From the NCBI GenBank assembly GCA_013298955.1, contig JAAFJT010000026.1, positions 1-52,101 on the forward strand: a stretch of 52,101 nt of DNA, read 5' to 3'. The position numbers and the translations under genes are program-made. This document shows, one piece after another, positions 33,470 to 41,483 of this stretch. Positions within the stretch are counted from its first letter, which is position 1, and the number at the start of each line of letters is the position of its first letter. This DNA comes from Chitinophagales bacterium (GTDB lineage: Bacteria; Bacteroidota; Bacteroidia; Chitinophagales; Saprospiraceae). The notes beneath the pieces are model-generated. The model made no database searches and was not told the DNA's origin. It worked only from the letters and a program-made list of their open reading frames with translations.

Positions 33470-33617
33470 ATGCTTTAAGTGGTTAATGTTAAATAATCGA
33501 CAACAACGTTTCGAGGGTTTCAAACCCTGTCCCTTACCCACAAATTTCGTAAATTTTTCAAATTTACGAAATTTGTGCGCAACAAATTTCGTAAATTTGA
33601 AAAATTTACGAAATTTT
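33470..33617. repeat. Tail repeat, small palindrome and two tandem AAATTTCG palindromes
   Basis: 33470-33504 is the dispersed tail repeat (see 15012-15046). 33514-33528 is the palindrome AGGGTTTCAAACCCT. 33541-33575 and 33583-33617 are two successive palindromes, each made of CAAATTTCGTAAATTT and its complement, separated by TGCGCAA. The block lies between the convergent beta-helix gene and rpoN. Confidence 0.85.
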
Positions 33618-33665
33618 AGGTGCAAATACATCCTTCATTCCTATTTTTTTAATTTCTAATTTCAA

Positions 33666-35189
33666 TCAAAGCTCTTTCCGCAACCGCGCCACCGGAATAT
33701 TCAATTGTTCGCGGTATTTCGCCACCGTCCGCCGCGCAATATTATATCCTTTTTTCAACAAAATGCTTTTCAATTTTTCATCGGAAAGCGGTTTGCGTTT
33801 ATGTTCTTCACCGATAATATCGGTCAAAATTTTCTTCACTTCAAGGGTCGAAACTTCATCGCCTTCACTCGTTTGCAAGGATTCGGAGAAAAAATCTTTC
33901 AATCGTTTCGTGCCGTATTCCGTTTGCACAAACTTACTGTTTGCCACCCGCGACACCGTAGAAATGTCCAAACCCGTCACATCTGCCACATCTTTTAGAA
34001 TCATCGGGCGCAATAATTTTTCATCGCCCGTCAAAAAAAACTGGTATTGATATTGCATAATGGCATACATCGTCTTAAACATCGTCTGTTCGCGCTGCCG
34101 AATCGCGTCAATAAACCACTTTGCAGAATCAATTTTTTGTTTGATAAACATCACCGCCTCTTTTTGCAAACGGTCAGAACGATTCAAAGCGCGATTATAC
34201 TTATACGCCTTCAACATCTCTTTATAATGTTCGCTAATCCGCAAATCAGGCACATTTCGGCTATCCACATGCAATTCTAACACGCCATCCGCGTTTTCAA
34301 TCGAAAAATCGGGGACGATATACTGCATATTGCGTTCCGCATTGCCCGCGTGTCCGCTTGCAGGCTTCGGATTGAGCTTCAAAATCTCATCAATCGCACC
34401 TTTTAAAATATCTTCGGTTACATTTAATTGTCTTTGCAACTTTGGATAATGTTTTTTAGAAAACTCTTCAAAAAAATCGGTCAATAATTTAGAAGCAATT
34501 TTCAAACAAATTTTATCTTCATCCGATACTTCATCCGATTCCATTTTATGCACAATTTGCAATAAAAGGCACTCGCGCAAATCCCGCGAACCAATGCCCG
34601 GCGGGTCAAATCGTTGAATTTTACCCAACAAAAAGTTGATTTCGCGTTCATCCGTTTCAATATTTTGCGAAAAAAGCAAATCATCCGCAATATTTTCGGG
34701 TTGACGACGCAAATAACCATCATCATCAATGCTCCCAATAATTTGAATCGCAATGCGCACTTGTCGCTCTTCGAGTTTCAAAAGCCCTAATTGTTGCGCC
34801 AAATACTCGTGAAAGGAACTTTCAACGGCAATTGGAATCGTTTTTTCCTCCTCATCAGGCTGATACGACTCTCCTTTCGTTTTATACGAAGAAGGGTCAT
34901 CCTCAATATATTGATTTAAATAATCATCCAACTCATATTGGTCTTCGCGCACGGGCGGTTCCTCCTCTGCATAATCGTCTGCGGACGCTTCCTCTCGGTA
35001 CGCCTCTTCTTCGGAAGCAGAAAAGCCTTCCTCAAATTCTTCACCCTCTTCTAACGCAGGATTGGCTTCCAATTCCTCTTTAATGCGCTGTTCTAATGTT
35101 GCGGTCGGGATTTGCAGCAGTTTCATCAACTGAATTTGCTGCGGCGACAACTTTTGCAACATTTTTAAACTTTGAGTTTGTTTTAACAT
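33666..35189 (-). CDS. rpoN: RNA polymerase sigma-54 factor
   Basis: A 507-residue sigma-54, which recognises -24/-12 promoters and needs an AAA+ activator. N-terminal activator-interacting region (LKQTQSLKMLQKLSPQQIQL) is followed by a very acidic region II (about 48-120), the core-binding domain, the helix-turn-helix (LKDVADVTGLDISTVSRVAN), and the RpoN box ARRTVAKYRE (485-494) that contacts the -24 element. No activator gene is present in the window, and I saw no clear TGGCAC-N5-TTGC promoter nearby. The promoter on the minus strand is uncertain (TAAATTTG at 35343-35350). Confidence 0.97.
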   Translation of the reverse strand: MLKQTQSLKMLQKLSPQQIQLMKLLQIPTATLEQRIKEELEANPALEEGEEFEEGFSASEEEAYREEASADDYAEEEPPVREDQYELDDYLNQYIEDDPSSYKTKGESYQPDEEEKTIPIAVESSFHEYLAQQLGLLKLEERQVRIAIQIIGSIDDDGYLRRQPENIADDLLFSQNIETDEREINFLLGKIQRFDPPGIGSRDLRECLLLQIVHKMESDEVSDEDKICLKIASKLLTDFFEEFSKKHYPKLQRQLNVTEDILKGAIDEILKLNPKPASGHAGNAERNMQYIVPDFSIENADGVLELHVDSRNVPDLRISEHYKEMLKAYKYNRALNRSDRLQKEAVMFIKQKIDSAKWFIDAIRQREQTMFKTMYAIMQYQYQFFLTGDEKLLRPMILKDVADVTGLDISTVSRVANSKFVQTEYGTKRLKDFFSESLQTSEGDEVSTLEVKKILTDIIGEEHKRKPLSDEKLKSILLKKGYNIARRTVAKYREQLNIPVARLRKEL

Positions 35190-35564
35190 GGTATGATTAC
35201 TGTTTTTTGATAATAAATGATGGTACTTTGACCGTGAAATTCATCGTGAAAACGCATTACCTTTGCACGCTACTTTTTTTAAAATGGGTTGTATCGGTTG
35301 ATTTGGTTTTGTTTGTCCTACTGGAAATTTGCTTAGGGGTTGCAAATTTAACAAATTTGGCTAAAAAAAATTCTAAATATCCCACAAGTTTAGTAGTTTT
35401 TTTGTGAGATTGTCAATTTTTTTTTCAATTTTAACAAATATTTTTTTAAAATATTTGTTAAAATAAAAAACATAAAGTTATGAAAGTCAATTTTTTAGGC
35501 ACAAAAAAGCGACAAAAATGAGGTTTATATGGGTGCGTATCAAAATACATGCCATTTTTTTTAT

Positions 35565-35572
35565 TATGTTTG
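35565..35572 (+). promoter_or_regulatory. -7 element in front of the small-RNA candidate
   Basis: TATGTTTG matches TAnnTTTG; transcription would start near 35579. No strong -33 element is seen. Confidence 0.4.
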
Positions 35573-35578
35573 AAAAGG

Positions 35579-35690
35579 CTTATTTGTACCCTTTTTAGGG
35601 TAATCGGTCTATTTTTCGGCGTAAACGGTGGATAAGCGAACAGGAAAGCATCGTTTAAAGTCGTCGAAATGTTAATTTCGACGACTTTTT
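35579..35690 (+). ncRNA. Candidate small RNA of about 110 nt
   Basis: A promoter-like element is followed after roughly 80 bases by a strong intrinsic terminator, with no open frame between. A small internal hairpin TACCCTTTTTAGGGTA (about 35586-35601) is visible. It matches none of the housekeeping RNAs I know (no SRP, tmRNA, RNase P or 6S hallmarks). It could instead be an attenuator in a long pepP leader. Confidence 0.35.
35657..35690 (+). terminator. Strong intrinsic terminator
   Basis: A perfect 14-bp stem AAAGTCGTCGAAAT/ATTTCGACGACTTT with a GTTA loop and five T at 35686-35690. No gene lies upstream on this strand within 2 kb, which is why a small RNA is suggested. Confidence 0.7.
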
Positions 35691-35891
35691 ATCCGATTTT
35701 CGATTTGAGTTCATGCGATTTCTTAATGAAGCAGTTTACTTGGACGCTTCGGAATAGGGTACAATTGGAACACAGCTATTTCCGCTTTGGAAAAGTCGAT
35801 ACAATTGTATCCCCAAAAGCATCCTTTTAGAAGTATAGAACAGATTATGCGTTTTTTTATTTTTCAAAAATTAAATATTTATTAAACCAAT

Positions 35892-37685
35892 ATGACAATT
35901 AATGACAAATTAGGGCTTTTGCGGGCGGCGATGCGCGCTCATGGCATCGATGCGTATATCCTGCCTTCGAGCGACCCACATCAATCCGAATATTTTGCAA
36001 ATCGTTGGAAATCAAGGGCTTGGCTTTCTGGATTTACTGGCTCGATGGGTTACGCGGTGGTGACGCAGGCACATGCTGGTATTTGGACGGATTCCCGTTA
36101 TTTCCTCCAAGCGGAAACGGAATTGGCTGATAATCAATTTGTTTTGCATAAGCAAATCTTACAAGGTGCGCCTGAACATTTGGGCTGGTTGACGCAAAAC
36201 CTACCTGCGGGCAGCAACATTGGAGTCGATGAATCCTTATTTTCAGTGGAACAATATCGGGCAATGGAGCGCGAATTGCATCCCCAAAAAATGAATTTGG
36301 CGCATATAGACCTCATTGATTCGATTTGGAACGACAGACCTGCTGCACCGAATACGCCTGTTTTTGAACACGCTGCCCACCTTGCAGGCAAGACGCGCGC
36401 CGAAAAATTGACTGCAATTCGCCAAAAAATGCGCGAAAATCCGAAAAAAGTGGTTTGGCAGTTGGTGACAACGTTGGACGATATTGGGTGGACGCTCAAT
36501 TTGCGCGGGCGCGATGTGGATTGTAATCCTGTGACGATTGCATATATGATGATTGGTTTAGAAAAAACGTATTTGTTTATCGACCCCGATAAAGTATCGG
36601 ATTCGATTAAAACGAATCTGAATCATGATGGCATTTTTGTCAAACCTTATCATCAAATCGGTGCTTTTTTGGAAGCGATTCCTGCCAATGAACCTGTTTT
36701 TGCCGACAGCAGCAATATGGCGCAAAACCTTTTAGCCCACCTCAAAAAAGCCACAATCATTTATGGTTCAACGATTTCAATATTATTAAAAGCAGTCAAG
36801 AATGAAATCGAAATGGAACATATTCGGCATGTGATGGCAAAAGATGGGGCGGCAATGGTCAAAGCATGGCGGTGGTTAGAAGCGCAATTGAAAGCAAACG
36901 CGCCTGTGACCGAATACAGTTTTGCCCAAAAATTGGCGGCGTGTCGGGCGGAACAACCGTTGTATTATGGAGAAAGTTTTGATGCGATTATTGGGTATCG
37001 CGGCAATGGGGCGATTGTGCATTATCATCCTGATGCGGAACATTCCGCACCGATTTTGCCCGCAGGTATCTTGTTAGCAGACAGTGGCGGGCAATTTGAG
37101 GATGGAACGACCGATATTACACGCACGGTTGCCCTCAGTACGCCGACGGAAGAGCAATGTTTTCATTATACGTTGGTGTTGAAAGGGCATATTCAATTGG
37201 CGACTTTGCAATTTCCACAAGGAACGCGGGGCGTGCAAATGGACACGTTGGCGCGGATGGCTTTGTGGCAACATGGGTTGAATTACGGACATGGAACGGG
37301 TCACGGTGTCGGTTTTTTCATGAATGTGCATGAGCCGCCGCAAGGTTTCGTATCCAGTTTGGCGATACGCGGGACGACGGCGATGGAAGTGGGGATGTTG
37401 ACTTCCAATGAACCCGGTTTTTACAAAACAGGGGAATATGGGATTCGGATTGAAAATTTGATGTTGACCGTTCCTTCGGTGACAACGGAATATGGTTCTT
37501 TTTTAAAATTTGAAACCGTGACTTATTTCCCAATAGATACGAGTTTGATTCAACGCAATTTGTTAGAAAAATCCGAAAAAAAGTGGCTCAATGATTATCA
37601 TAAAACGACCTATCAAAAAATTGCACCTTTGTTAGAAGACACAGCAGCGAAGGCTTGGTTGAAACAAAAATGTGCTGCAATTTGA
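35892..37685 (+). CDS. pepP: Xaa-Pro aminopeptidase, M24B family
   Basis: A 597-residue cytosolic aminopeptidase that removes N-terminal residues preceding proline. Two creatinase N-terminal-type domains (about 1-155 and 160-310) precede the pita-bread catalytic domain (about 315-540). The dimetal ligands are in place: the two aspartates in LADSGGQFEDGTTDITRT, the histidine in GHGTGHGVGFF, and the glutamates in TSNEPGFY and GIRIENLM. A C-terminal extension (540-597) is usual for the long eukaryote-like (APP1) form. There is no signal peptide. Confidence 0.95.
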   Translation: MTINDKLGLLRAAMRAHGIDAYILPSSDPHQSEYFANRWKSRAWLSGFTGSMGYAVVTQAHAGIWTDSRYFLQAETELADNQFVLHKQILQGAPEHLGWLTQNLPAGSNIGVDESLFSVEQYRAMERELHPQKMNLAHIDLIDSIWNDRPAAPNTPVFEHAAHLAGKTRAEKLTAIRQKMRENPKKVVWQLVTTLDDIGWTLNLRGRDVDCNPVTIAYMMIGLEKTYLFIDPDKVSDSIKTNLNHDGIFVKPYHQIGAFLEAIPANEPVFADSSNMAQNLLAHLKKATIIYGSTISILLKAVKNEIEMEHIRHVMAKDGAAMVKAWRWLEAQLKANAPVTEYSFAQKLAACRAEQPLYYGESFDAIIGYRGNGAIVHYHPDAEHSAPILPAGILLADSGGQFEDGTTDITRTVALSTPTEEQCFHYTLVLKGHIQLATLQFPQGTRGVQMDTLARMALWQHGLNYGHGTGHGVGFFMNVHEPPQGFVSSLAIRGTTAMEVGMLTSNEPGFYKTGEYGIRIENLMLTVPSVTTEYGSFLKFETVTYFPIDTSLIQRNLLEKSEKKWLNDYHKTTYQKIAPLLEDTAAKAWLKQKCAAI

Positions 37686-37689
37686 ATTA

Positions 37690-37725
37690 ATTTGCTTGAT
37701 TTTTTAGTCCAAGAATCAAGCAAAT
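37690..37725. repeat. Palindrome of the ATTTGCTTGATT module
   Basis: ATTTGCTTGATT pairs with AATCAAGCAAAT around a 12-base loop, just after the pepP stop codon. The same module forms the core of 41154-41240. Confidence 0.75.
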
Positions 37726-37785
37726 GCATCCTTAATTAATCGTACCACCCAAATTGAGTTAAAATAGAAAACCAAAATCTTACAC

Positions 37786-37817
37786 AAAGTGCAGACAGTC
37801 GCAACTGTCCGCACTTT
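37786..37817. repeat. Palindrome with GTCGCAAC core
   Basis: AAAGTGCAGACAGT and ACTGTCCGCACTTT pair except at one position, around CGCA. The design (GT-core-AC flanked by variable arms) is that of the GTTTGAAAC group. It lies at the end of the TIGR03643 gene. Confidence 0.8.
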
Positions 37818-37820
37818 CTA

Positions 37821-38114
37821 TTAATATTTCTTTTTGGCAATTCGATTGCTCGCGCCGCGCTGCATCGGACTTTTGAATCGAATTAAAACGTCATCGCATA
37901 AGGCTTGATGTTTTGTAGCGCGACCCTGTACGCGCGCGCGCCATTTTTTCCAATTGCGCAGGTGCATTTCCGCCTTCATCAGCGCGATAACGGCTGCTTC
38001 GTTTAATCCAAATTGGATTTTAATCGCATCGAAAGGCGTTCTATCTTCCCAAGCCATTTCCACAATACGGTCTATATCAATGGGTGATAAATTAAATTTT
38101 TCTATAATGTTCAT
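37821..38114 (-). CDS. TIGR03643 family (DUF2805) protein
   Basis: A 97-residue basic protein with the family signature IDRIVEMAWEDRTPFDAIKI, then QFGLNEAAVIALMKAEM and LRNWKKWRARVQGRATKH. The first part reads like a short helix-turn-helix, and the second half is arginine/lysine-rich, which suggests nucleic-acid binding, but no function has been established. I use the ATG at 38114. The gene starts 14 bases after the radical SAM stop, so the two are co-transcribed, which is the main functional hint. Confidence 0.85.
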   Translation of the reverse strand: MNIIEKFNLSPIDIDRIVEMAWEDRTPFDAIKIQFGLNEAAVIALMKAEMHLRNWKKWRARVQGRATKHQALCDDVLIRFKSPMQRGASNRIAKKKY

Positions 38115-38128
38115 AATCAATTCCTAAT

Positions 38129-40324
38129 TTATAAAGTTAATAATCCCCATTCATTCAAGGAATGGATATTTTTTTGAGTCCAAAAATCTTCAAAATGTGT
38201 CAAATTTGCCAAGTCATACGCTTTTTGAAAGTCTTGAAACGTCCTTATCGGCGCGTGAGGCGACATTTGCATCAATTGTTGCGCCAACCAATCGCCTTGT
38301 GCGGCGGGCAGTTGCAACGTGTTTGTAGCAGTCTTGCTATGAAAAGTCAATGTCGCGATGGAGGTCGTTTTGCCTTTTTTGGTTTTCACCGAATGTTCGA
38401 CGATAGGCTGACTACCGAGCCAAACCATTTTCGCGGTTGGTTTGGTTTCGGCTAAAATCACCGCTTCGAGCGCGTTAGCGATGTAATTTTTGGGAATTTT
38501 AGTACGCGGCACTTTAAAATCGAACCAATCTTGCAATGGAAATTCAAAACAAAGCCCGTGCATGTAATTCAACAACGATTTTTTCAACCCATAACTATAC
38601 GCCTCATGCACCGCGCCTTTCGGGTCAACGTGTTCAATATCATTGTTGGCAAACGTGCCAATCGTTGCATGTTGCTTTTGAACCCCAAATTTTTCAGGCG
38701 ATAAACCAATCGGACTATGCGCCGTCATCGCAAATTGATGCCAAAAACCCGATTGCAATACGCCATTTTCAAACATTTGTCGCACCATTTCCAACGAATC
38801 AATGGTTTCTTGCGCCGTTTGCGTTGGAAAACCATACATCAAATAGGCGTGTACCAACATCCCCGATTCTGTAAAATGCCGCGCCACTTGTGCGACTTGC
38901 GCCACCGTAACGCCTTTTTCAATCAATGCCAACAACCTATCCGATGCGACTTCCAAGCCGCCCGAAACGGCAATACAGCCCGCCGATTTCAACAATCGGC
39001 ACAAATCTCGGGTAAAACTTTTCTCAAATCGGATATTTGTCCACCAACTCACCACTAATTTGCGCCGCAAGATTTCCAATGATAAAGCCCGCATCAAAGC
39101 AGGTGGCGCAGCTTCATCGACGAAGTGAAAACCATTTTGCCCTGTTTGGGCTATCATGATTTCCATTCTATCGCATAATAATTGCGCGGTCAAAGGTTCA
39201 TAATTTTTAATATAATCCAATGAAATATCGCAAAAAGTGCATTTCCCCCAGTAACAACCGTGTGCCATTGTCAACTTATTCCAACGCCCGTCACTCCACA
39301 AACGGTGCATCGGATTGGCAACTTCTATCACCGAAATATATTGATCCAACCACAAATCGCTGTAATCGGGTGTGCCAACATTTGCTTGTTTATAATCCTT
39401 TGTAAAACTATTGTTTATATATTCCACTTTTCCATCAATTCTTGTAAAAGTGCGTTTGAGCAAAGCGATAGGGCGTTTTCCATCCAAATGCTCCAAAAGG
39501 TTTTCAAAAGGAGCTTCGCCATCATCAAGCGTGATAAAATCCCAAAAATCAAAAACACGCGGGTCGGAAATAGACCGCAATTCGGTATTCGGATAACCGC
39601 CGCCTACCGCAATTTTGATGTGTGGATGATGCCGTTTGAGCCACTGCCCGCACCGAAACGCGCTATACAAATTGCCCGGAAAGGGAATACTCATTGCCAC
39701 CAAAGTCGGTTGTACAGTGAGAATCCGCGCTTCTAAAATTTTAATTAACAATTTATCAATATACGTATAATCTTGATTCAAAGCATTATAAAGCTCATCA
39801 AATTGATTGGCAGACCTGCCCAATCGTTCCGCATAACGGCTAAACCCAAAATGCGGATCCACACATTCCATGATTAAATCTGAAATATCTTCGAGGTACA
39901 ACGTAGCAAGATGTTTGGCTTTATCCTGCATGCCCATCACCCCAAAAGCCCAATCTAAATCGGCAATTTGGGCAAAACGCGCCGCTTCTGGCAAAAAATC
40001 TTCTTGACAAATCAAATGCGATAACGTTGGATATTTGCCTTGCAAAAAGGCAATCACCGCATCAATCGTTTGAATGTAGTCGTTTTTCAAAGCTACAATC
40101 CGTTGAGCATTAGGTGATAATGATTTAGAATTAATTTGAATATAATTAAATAAATCCGTCAAACCCTGTTTGGAAAACAGAGCCAAAATGACTTCAATCC
40201 CTAAATCGGCTTGAAAGGCAGTTCGATTTTTAGTATTCAAAAAACCTTTAATATACGCAGTCGCGGGATACGGCGTATTGAGCTGCGTAAACGGCGGCGT
40301 GATGAGTAAAATAGGCGCGTTCAA
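38129..40324 (-). CDS. B12-binding-type radical SAM protein
   Basis: A 731-residue enzyme. N-terminal B12-binding-like region beginning NAPILLITPPFTQLNTPYPA, with the VAVGGGYPN turn near residue 240, then a radical SAM core from about residue 345. The cluster cysteines are C357, C362 and C365 in HGCYWGKCTFCD, a CX4CX2C spacing instead of the usual CX3CX2C. A GGLE motif and SGMLVHAYLMYGFPTQT follow. Substrate unknown. The upstream in-frame TTG at 40384 lies before the predicted promoter, so I prefer the TTG at 40324, which gives the expected N-terminus about 13 bases after the likely transcription start. Co-transcribed with the TIGR03643 gene. Confidence 0.85.
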   Translation of the reverse strand: MNAPILLITPPFTQLNTPYPATAYIKGFLNTKNRTAFQADLGIEVILALFSKQGLTDLFNYIQINSKSLSPNAQRIVALKNDYIQTIDAVIAFLQGKYPTLSHLICQEDFLPEAARFAQIADLDWAFGVMGMQDKAKHLATLYLEDISDLIMECVDPHFGFSRYAERLGRSANQFDELYNALNQDYTYIDKLLIKILEARILTVQPTLVAMSIPFPGNLYSAFRCGQWLKRHHPHIKIAVGGGYPNTELRSISDPRVFDFWDFITLDDGEAPFENLLEHLDGKRPIALLKRTFTRIDGKVEYINNSFTKDYKQANVGTPDYSDLWLDQYISVIEVANPMHRLWSDGRWNKLTMAHGCYWGKCTFCDISLDYIKNYEPLTAQLLCDRMEIMIAQTGQNGFHFVDEAAPPALMRALSLEILRRKLVVSWWTNIRFEKSFTRDLCRLLKSAGCIAVSGGLEVASDRLLALIEKGVTVAQVAQVARHFTESGMLVHAYLMYGFPTQTAQETIDSLEMVRQMFENGVLQSGFWHQFAMTAHSPIGLSPEKFGVQKQHATIGTFANNDIEHVDPKGAVHEAYSYGLKKSLLNYMHGLCFEFPLQDWFDFKVPRTKIPKNYIANALEAVILAETKPTAKMVWLGSQPIVEHSVKTKKGKTTSIATLTFHSKTATNTLQLPAAQGDWLAQQLMQMSPHAPIRTFQDFQKAYDLANLTHFEDFWTQKNIHSLNEWGLLTL

Positions 40325-40343
40325 ATGATATGATTTTAGGCAG

Positions 40344-40351
40344 CAAAGGTA
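40344..40351 (-). promoter_or_regulatory. -7 element for the radical SAM operon
   Basis: Reads TACCTTTG on the minus strand. Its position rules out start codons upstream of about 40337 and supports a TTG start at 40324. Confidence 0.55.
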
Positions 40352-40501
40352 CGTTTTAATTCGTTTTCTCAACTTTCCCTGCAATAAATAAAAAAAGATT
40401 TGGCAAATTCAAAAAAAGGCAACAATTTTGCAACAGGATGATACAATGTGCCAAAACCTACTGGAAATCAAAATTAACCACCAATTAAAGCATACAAGTT
40501 A

Positions 40502-40687
40502 ATGGGATATTTTTTTTGGGTATTACTCATCCTATCCACTATGATTACGCTATTGACGATACCTGATACCCTTGATGAGGCACCTTGTGCAGGCAAAATG
40601 CCCCTTCATGATGCAGGCGACAACCCCCTTGAAACAGAAGCAGAACCGCCCCATGCTGTGCGCGAGAAAATATTTGCCTATAATTAA
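40502..40687 (+). CDS. Possible small membrane protein, 61 residues
   Basis: One N-terminal membrane span (YFFWVLLILSTMITLLTI) is followed by a short acidic, proline-containing tail (DTLDEAPCAGKMPLHDAG...). I recognise no family. The open frame starts with ATG, sits in the right orientation 60 bases upstream of the rhodanese gene, and shows coding-like composition, so it may be the first gene of that transcript. It could equally be chance. Confidence 0.4.
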   Translation: MGYFFWVLLILSTMITLLTIPDTLDEAPCAGKMPLHDAGDNPLETEAEPPHAVREKIFAYN

Positions 40688-40747
40688 GAATGTTTATTGT
40701 ATTAATTCATAATCATTTAACTTTTACAACAACAATTATTAAAACTC

Positions 40748-41134
40748 ATGAAGTTTTTTTCAAAATGTATTATTTTTATTTGCACCCTGTTATGGGCGAG
40801 CAATGTGGCTGCACAGACCAAACTCAACCCGACTGCTTTTGAAAATATGTTGAAAACATTAGGGAGTAATGCGCAATTGATTGATGTGCGCACCGCCGAG
40901 GAGTTTGTTTTAGACCGGTTGGAAAACGCGCAAAATTTGAATTTGCGCGATTCGGATTTCAAAGACCGTTTGAAAGCATTGGATAAAACTAAACCCATAT
41001 TGGTTTATTGCGCCGCAGGCGGACGCAGTTTGAAAACGATGGAGATGTTGACCAAATTTGGATTCAAAGAGATTTTTGAATTAGAAGGTGGTATCAATGC
41101 TTGGATTGAGCAGGAAAAACCGCTTGCGAAATAG
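40748..41134 (+). CDS. Exported rhodanese-like protein
   Basis: A 128-residue protein with a signal peptide (about 1-22, ending NVAAQ) and a single rhodanese domain (about 25-125). The active-site loop is VYCAAGGRS with the catalytic cysteine C88, so sulfur transfer or thiol redox in the periplasm is possible. The DVRTAEEF motif and the ending LEGGINAWIEQEKP are typical of the PspE-like group. The substrate is unknown. A large palindrome follows the stop codon. Confidence 0.93.
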   Translation: MKFFSKCIIFICTLLWASNVAAQTKLNPTAFENMLKTLGSNAQLIDVRTAEEFVLDRLENAQNLNLRDSDFKDRLKALDKTKPILVYCAAGGRSLKTMEMLTKFGFKEIFELEGGINAWIEQEKPLAK

Positions 41135-41153
41135 TATTTTTTGAATCAGGAAG

Positions 41154-41240
41154 GACGGAAAAAAGGAATGAATGAAGCATTTGCTTGATTTTTTTTGTAA
41201 AAAAATCAAGCAAATGCTTCATTCATTCTTTTTTTTCGTC
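41154..41240. repeat. 87-bp palindrome containing the AGCATTTGCTTGATTTTTT module
   Basis: Arms of about 40 bases (GACGGAAAAAAGGAATG... and ...CATTCTTTTTTTTCGTC) pair with only a slight slip, around a TGTA loop. A T-rich arm end makes it a possible terminator for the rhodanese gene. The inner module recurs at 37690-37725. Confidence 0.9.
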
Positions 41241-41305
41241 TTTGGGCGGGGTTTCTGAATTAGGATTTTTAGGATTTTTTCGGATTAAAAGGATTGAATT
41301 ATACT

Positions 41306-41376
41306 ATTTGAATTAGGAATGAGGGAATTTAAAGGAGTCCTTATTTCCTTTAAATTCCCTCCTTCCTAATTCAAAT
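41306..41376. repeat. 71-bp palindrome with GAATTAGGAA outer module
   Basis: ATTTGAATTAGGAATGAGGG and the following AATTTAAAGGA pair with TCCTTTAAATTCCC.. ..TTCCTAATTCAAAT; one mismatch in 31 pairs, with a loop of about 9 bases. The GAATTAGGA end is shared with 1033-1146, 27416-27590 and 47110-47198. Confidence 0.9.
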
Positions 41377-41483
41377 ATTTCCTAACTTAAACACTTGGTT
41401 TTCGCTGAAATTTTTTCGATAAAAAAGCATTTTCTGCTTAAAATCCGTGTACAACTTTACATTAAAAAAAATAGAATAAAACG

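Larger units (their letters stand above)
35190..35891. other. 700-bp gap between divergent rpoN and pepP
   Basis: No protein-coding gene: the open frame on the plus strand at 35096-35407 is mainly antisense to rpoN and unlike any protein. The stretch holds TACCTTTG (35258-35265), AT-rich sequence, a possible small-RNA unit (35579-35690) and an interrupted inverted repeat GGGTACAATTG/CAATTGTATCCC (about 35757-35814). Confidence 0.55.
41135..41483. other. Gap with two large palindromes
   Basis: 349 bases without a gene. Contains the palindromes at 41154-41240 and 41306-41376, with a single unpaired TTAGGATTTTTAGGAT module between them (41258-41280). Confidence 0.7.

Noticed and set aside
35096-35407. 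Hydrophobic open frame antisense to the rpoN start
   Set aside because: Overlaps rpoN on the opposite strand; hydrophobicity comes from T-rich DNA, and no start signal fits.
40325-40384. Radical SAM start at the TTG at 40384
   Set aside because: A TACCTTTG promoter element (40344-40351) lies within this stretch and the 20 added residues are not like the B12-binding N-terminus.
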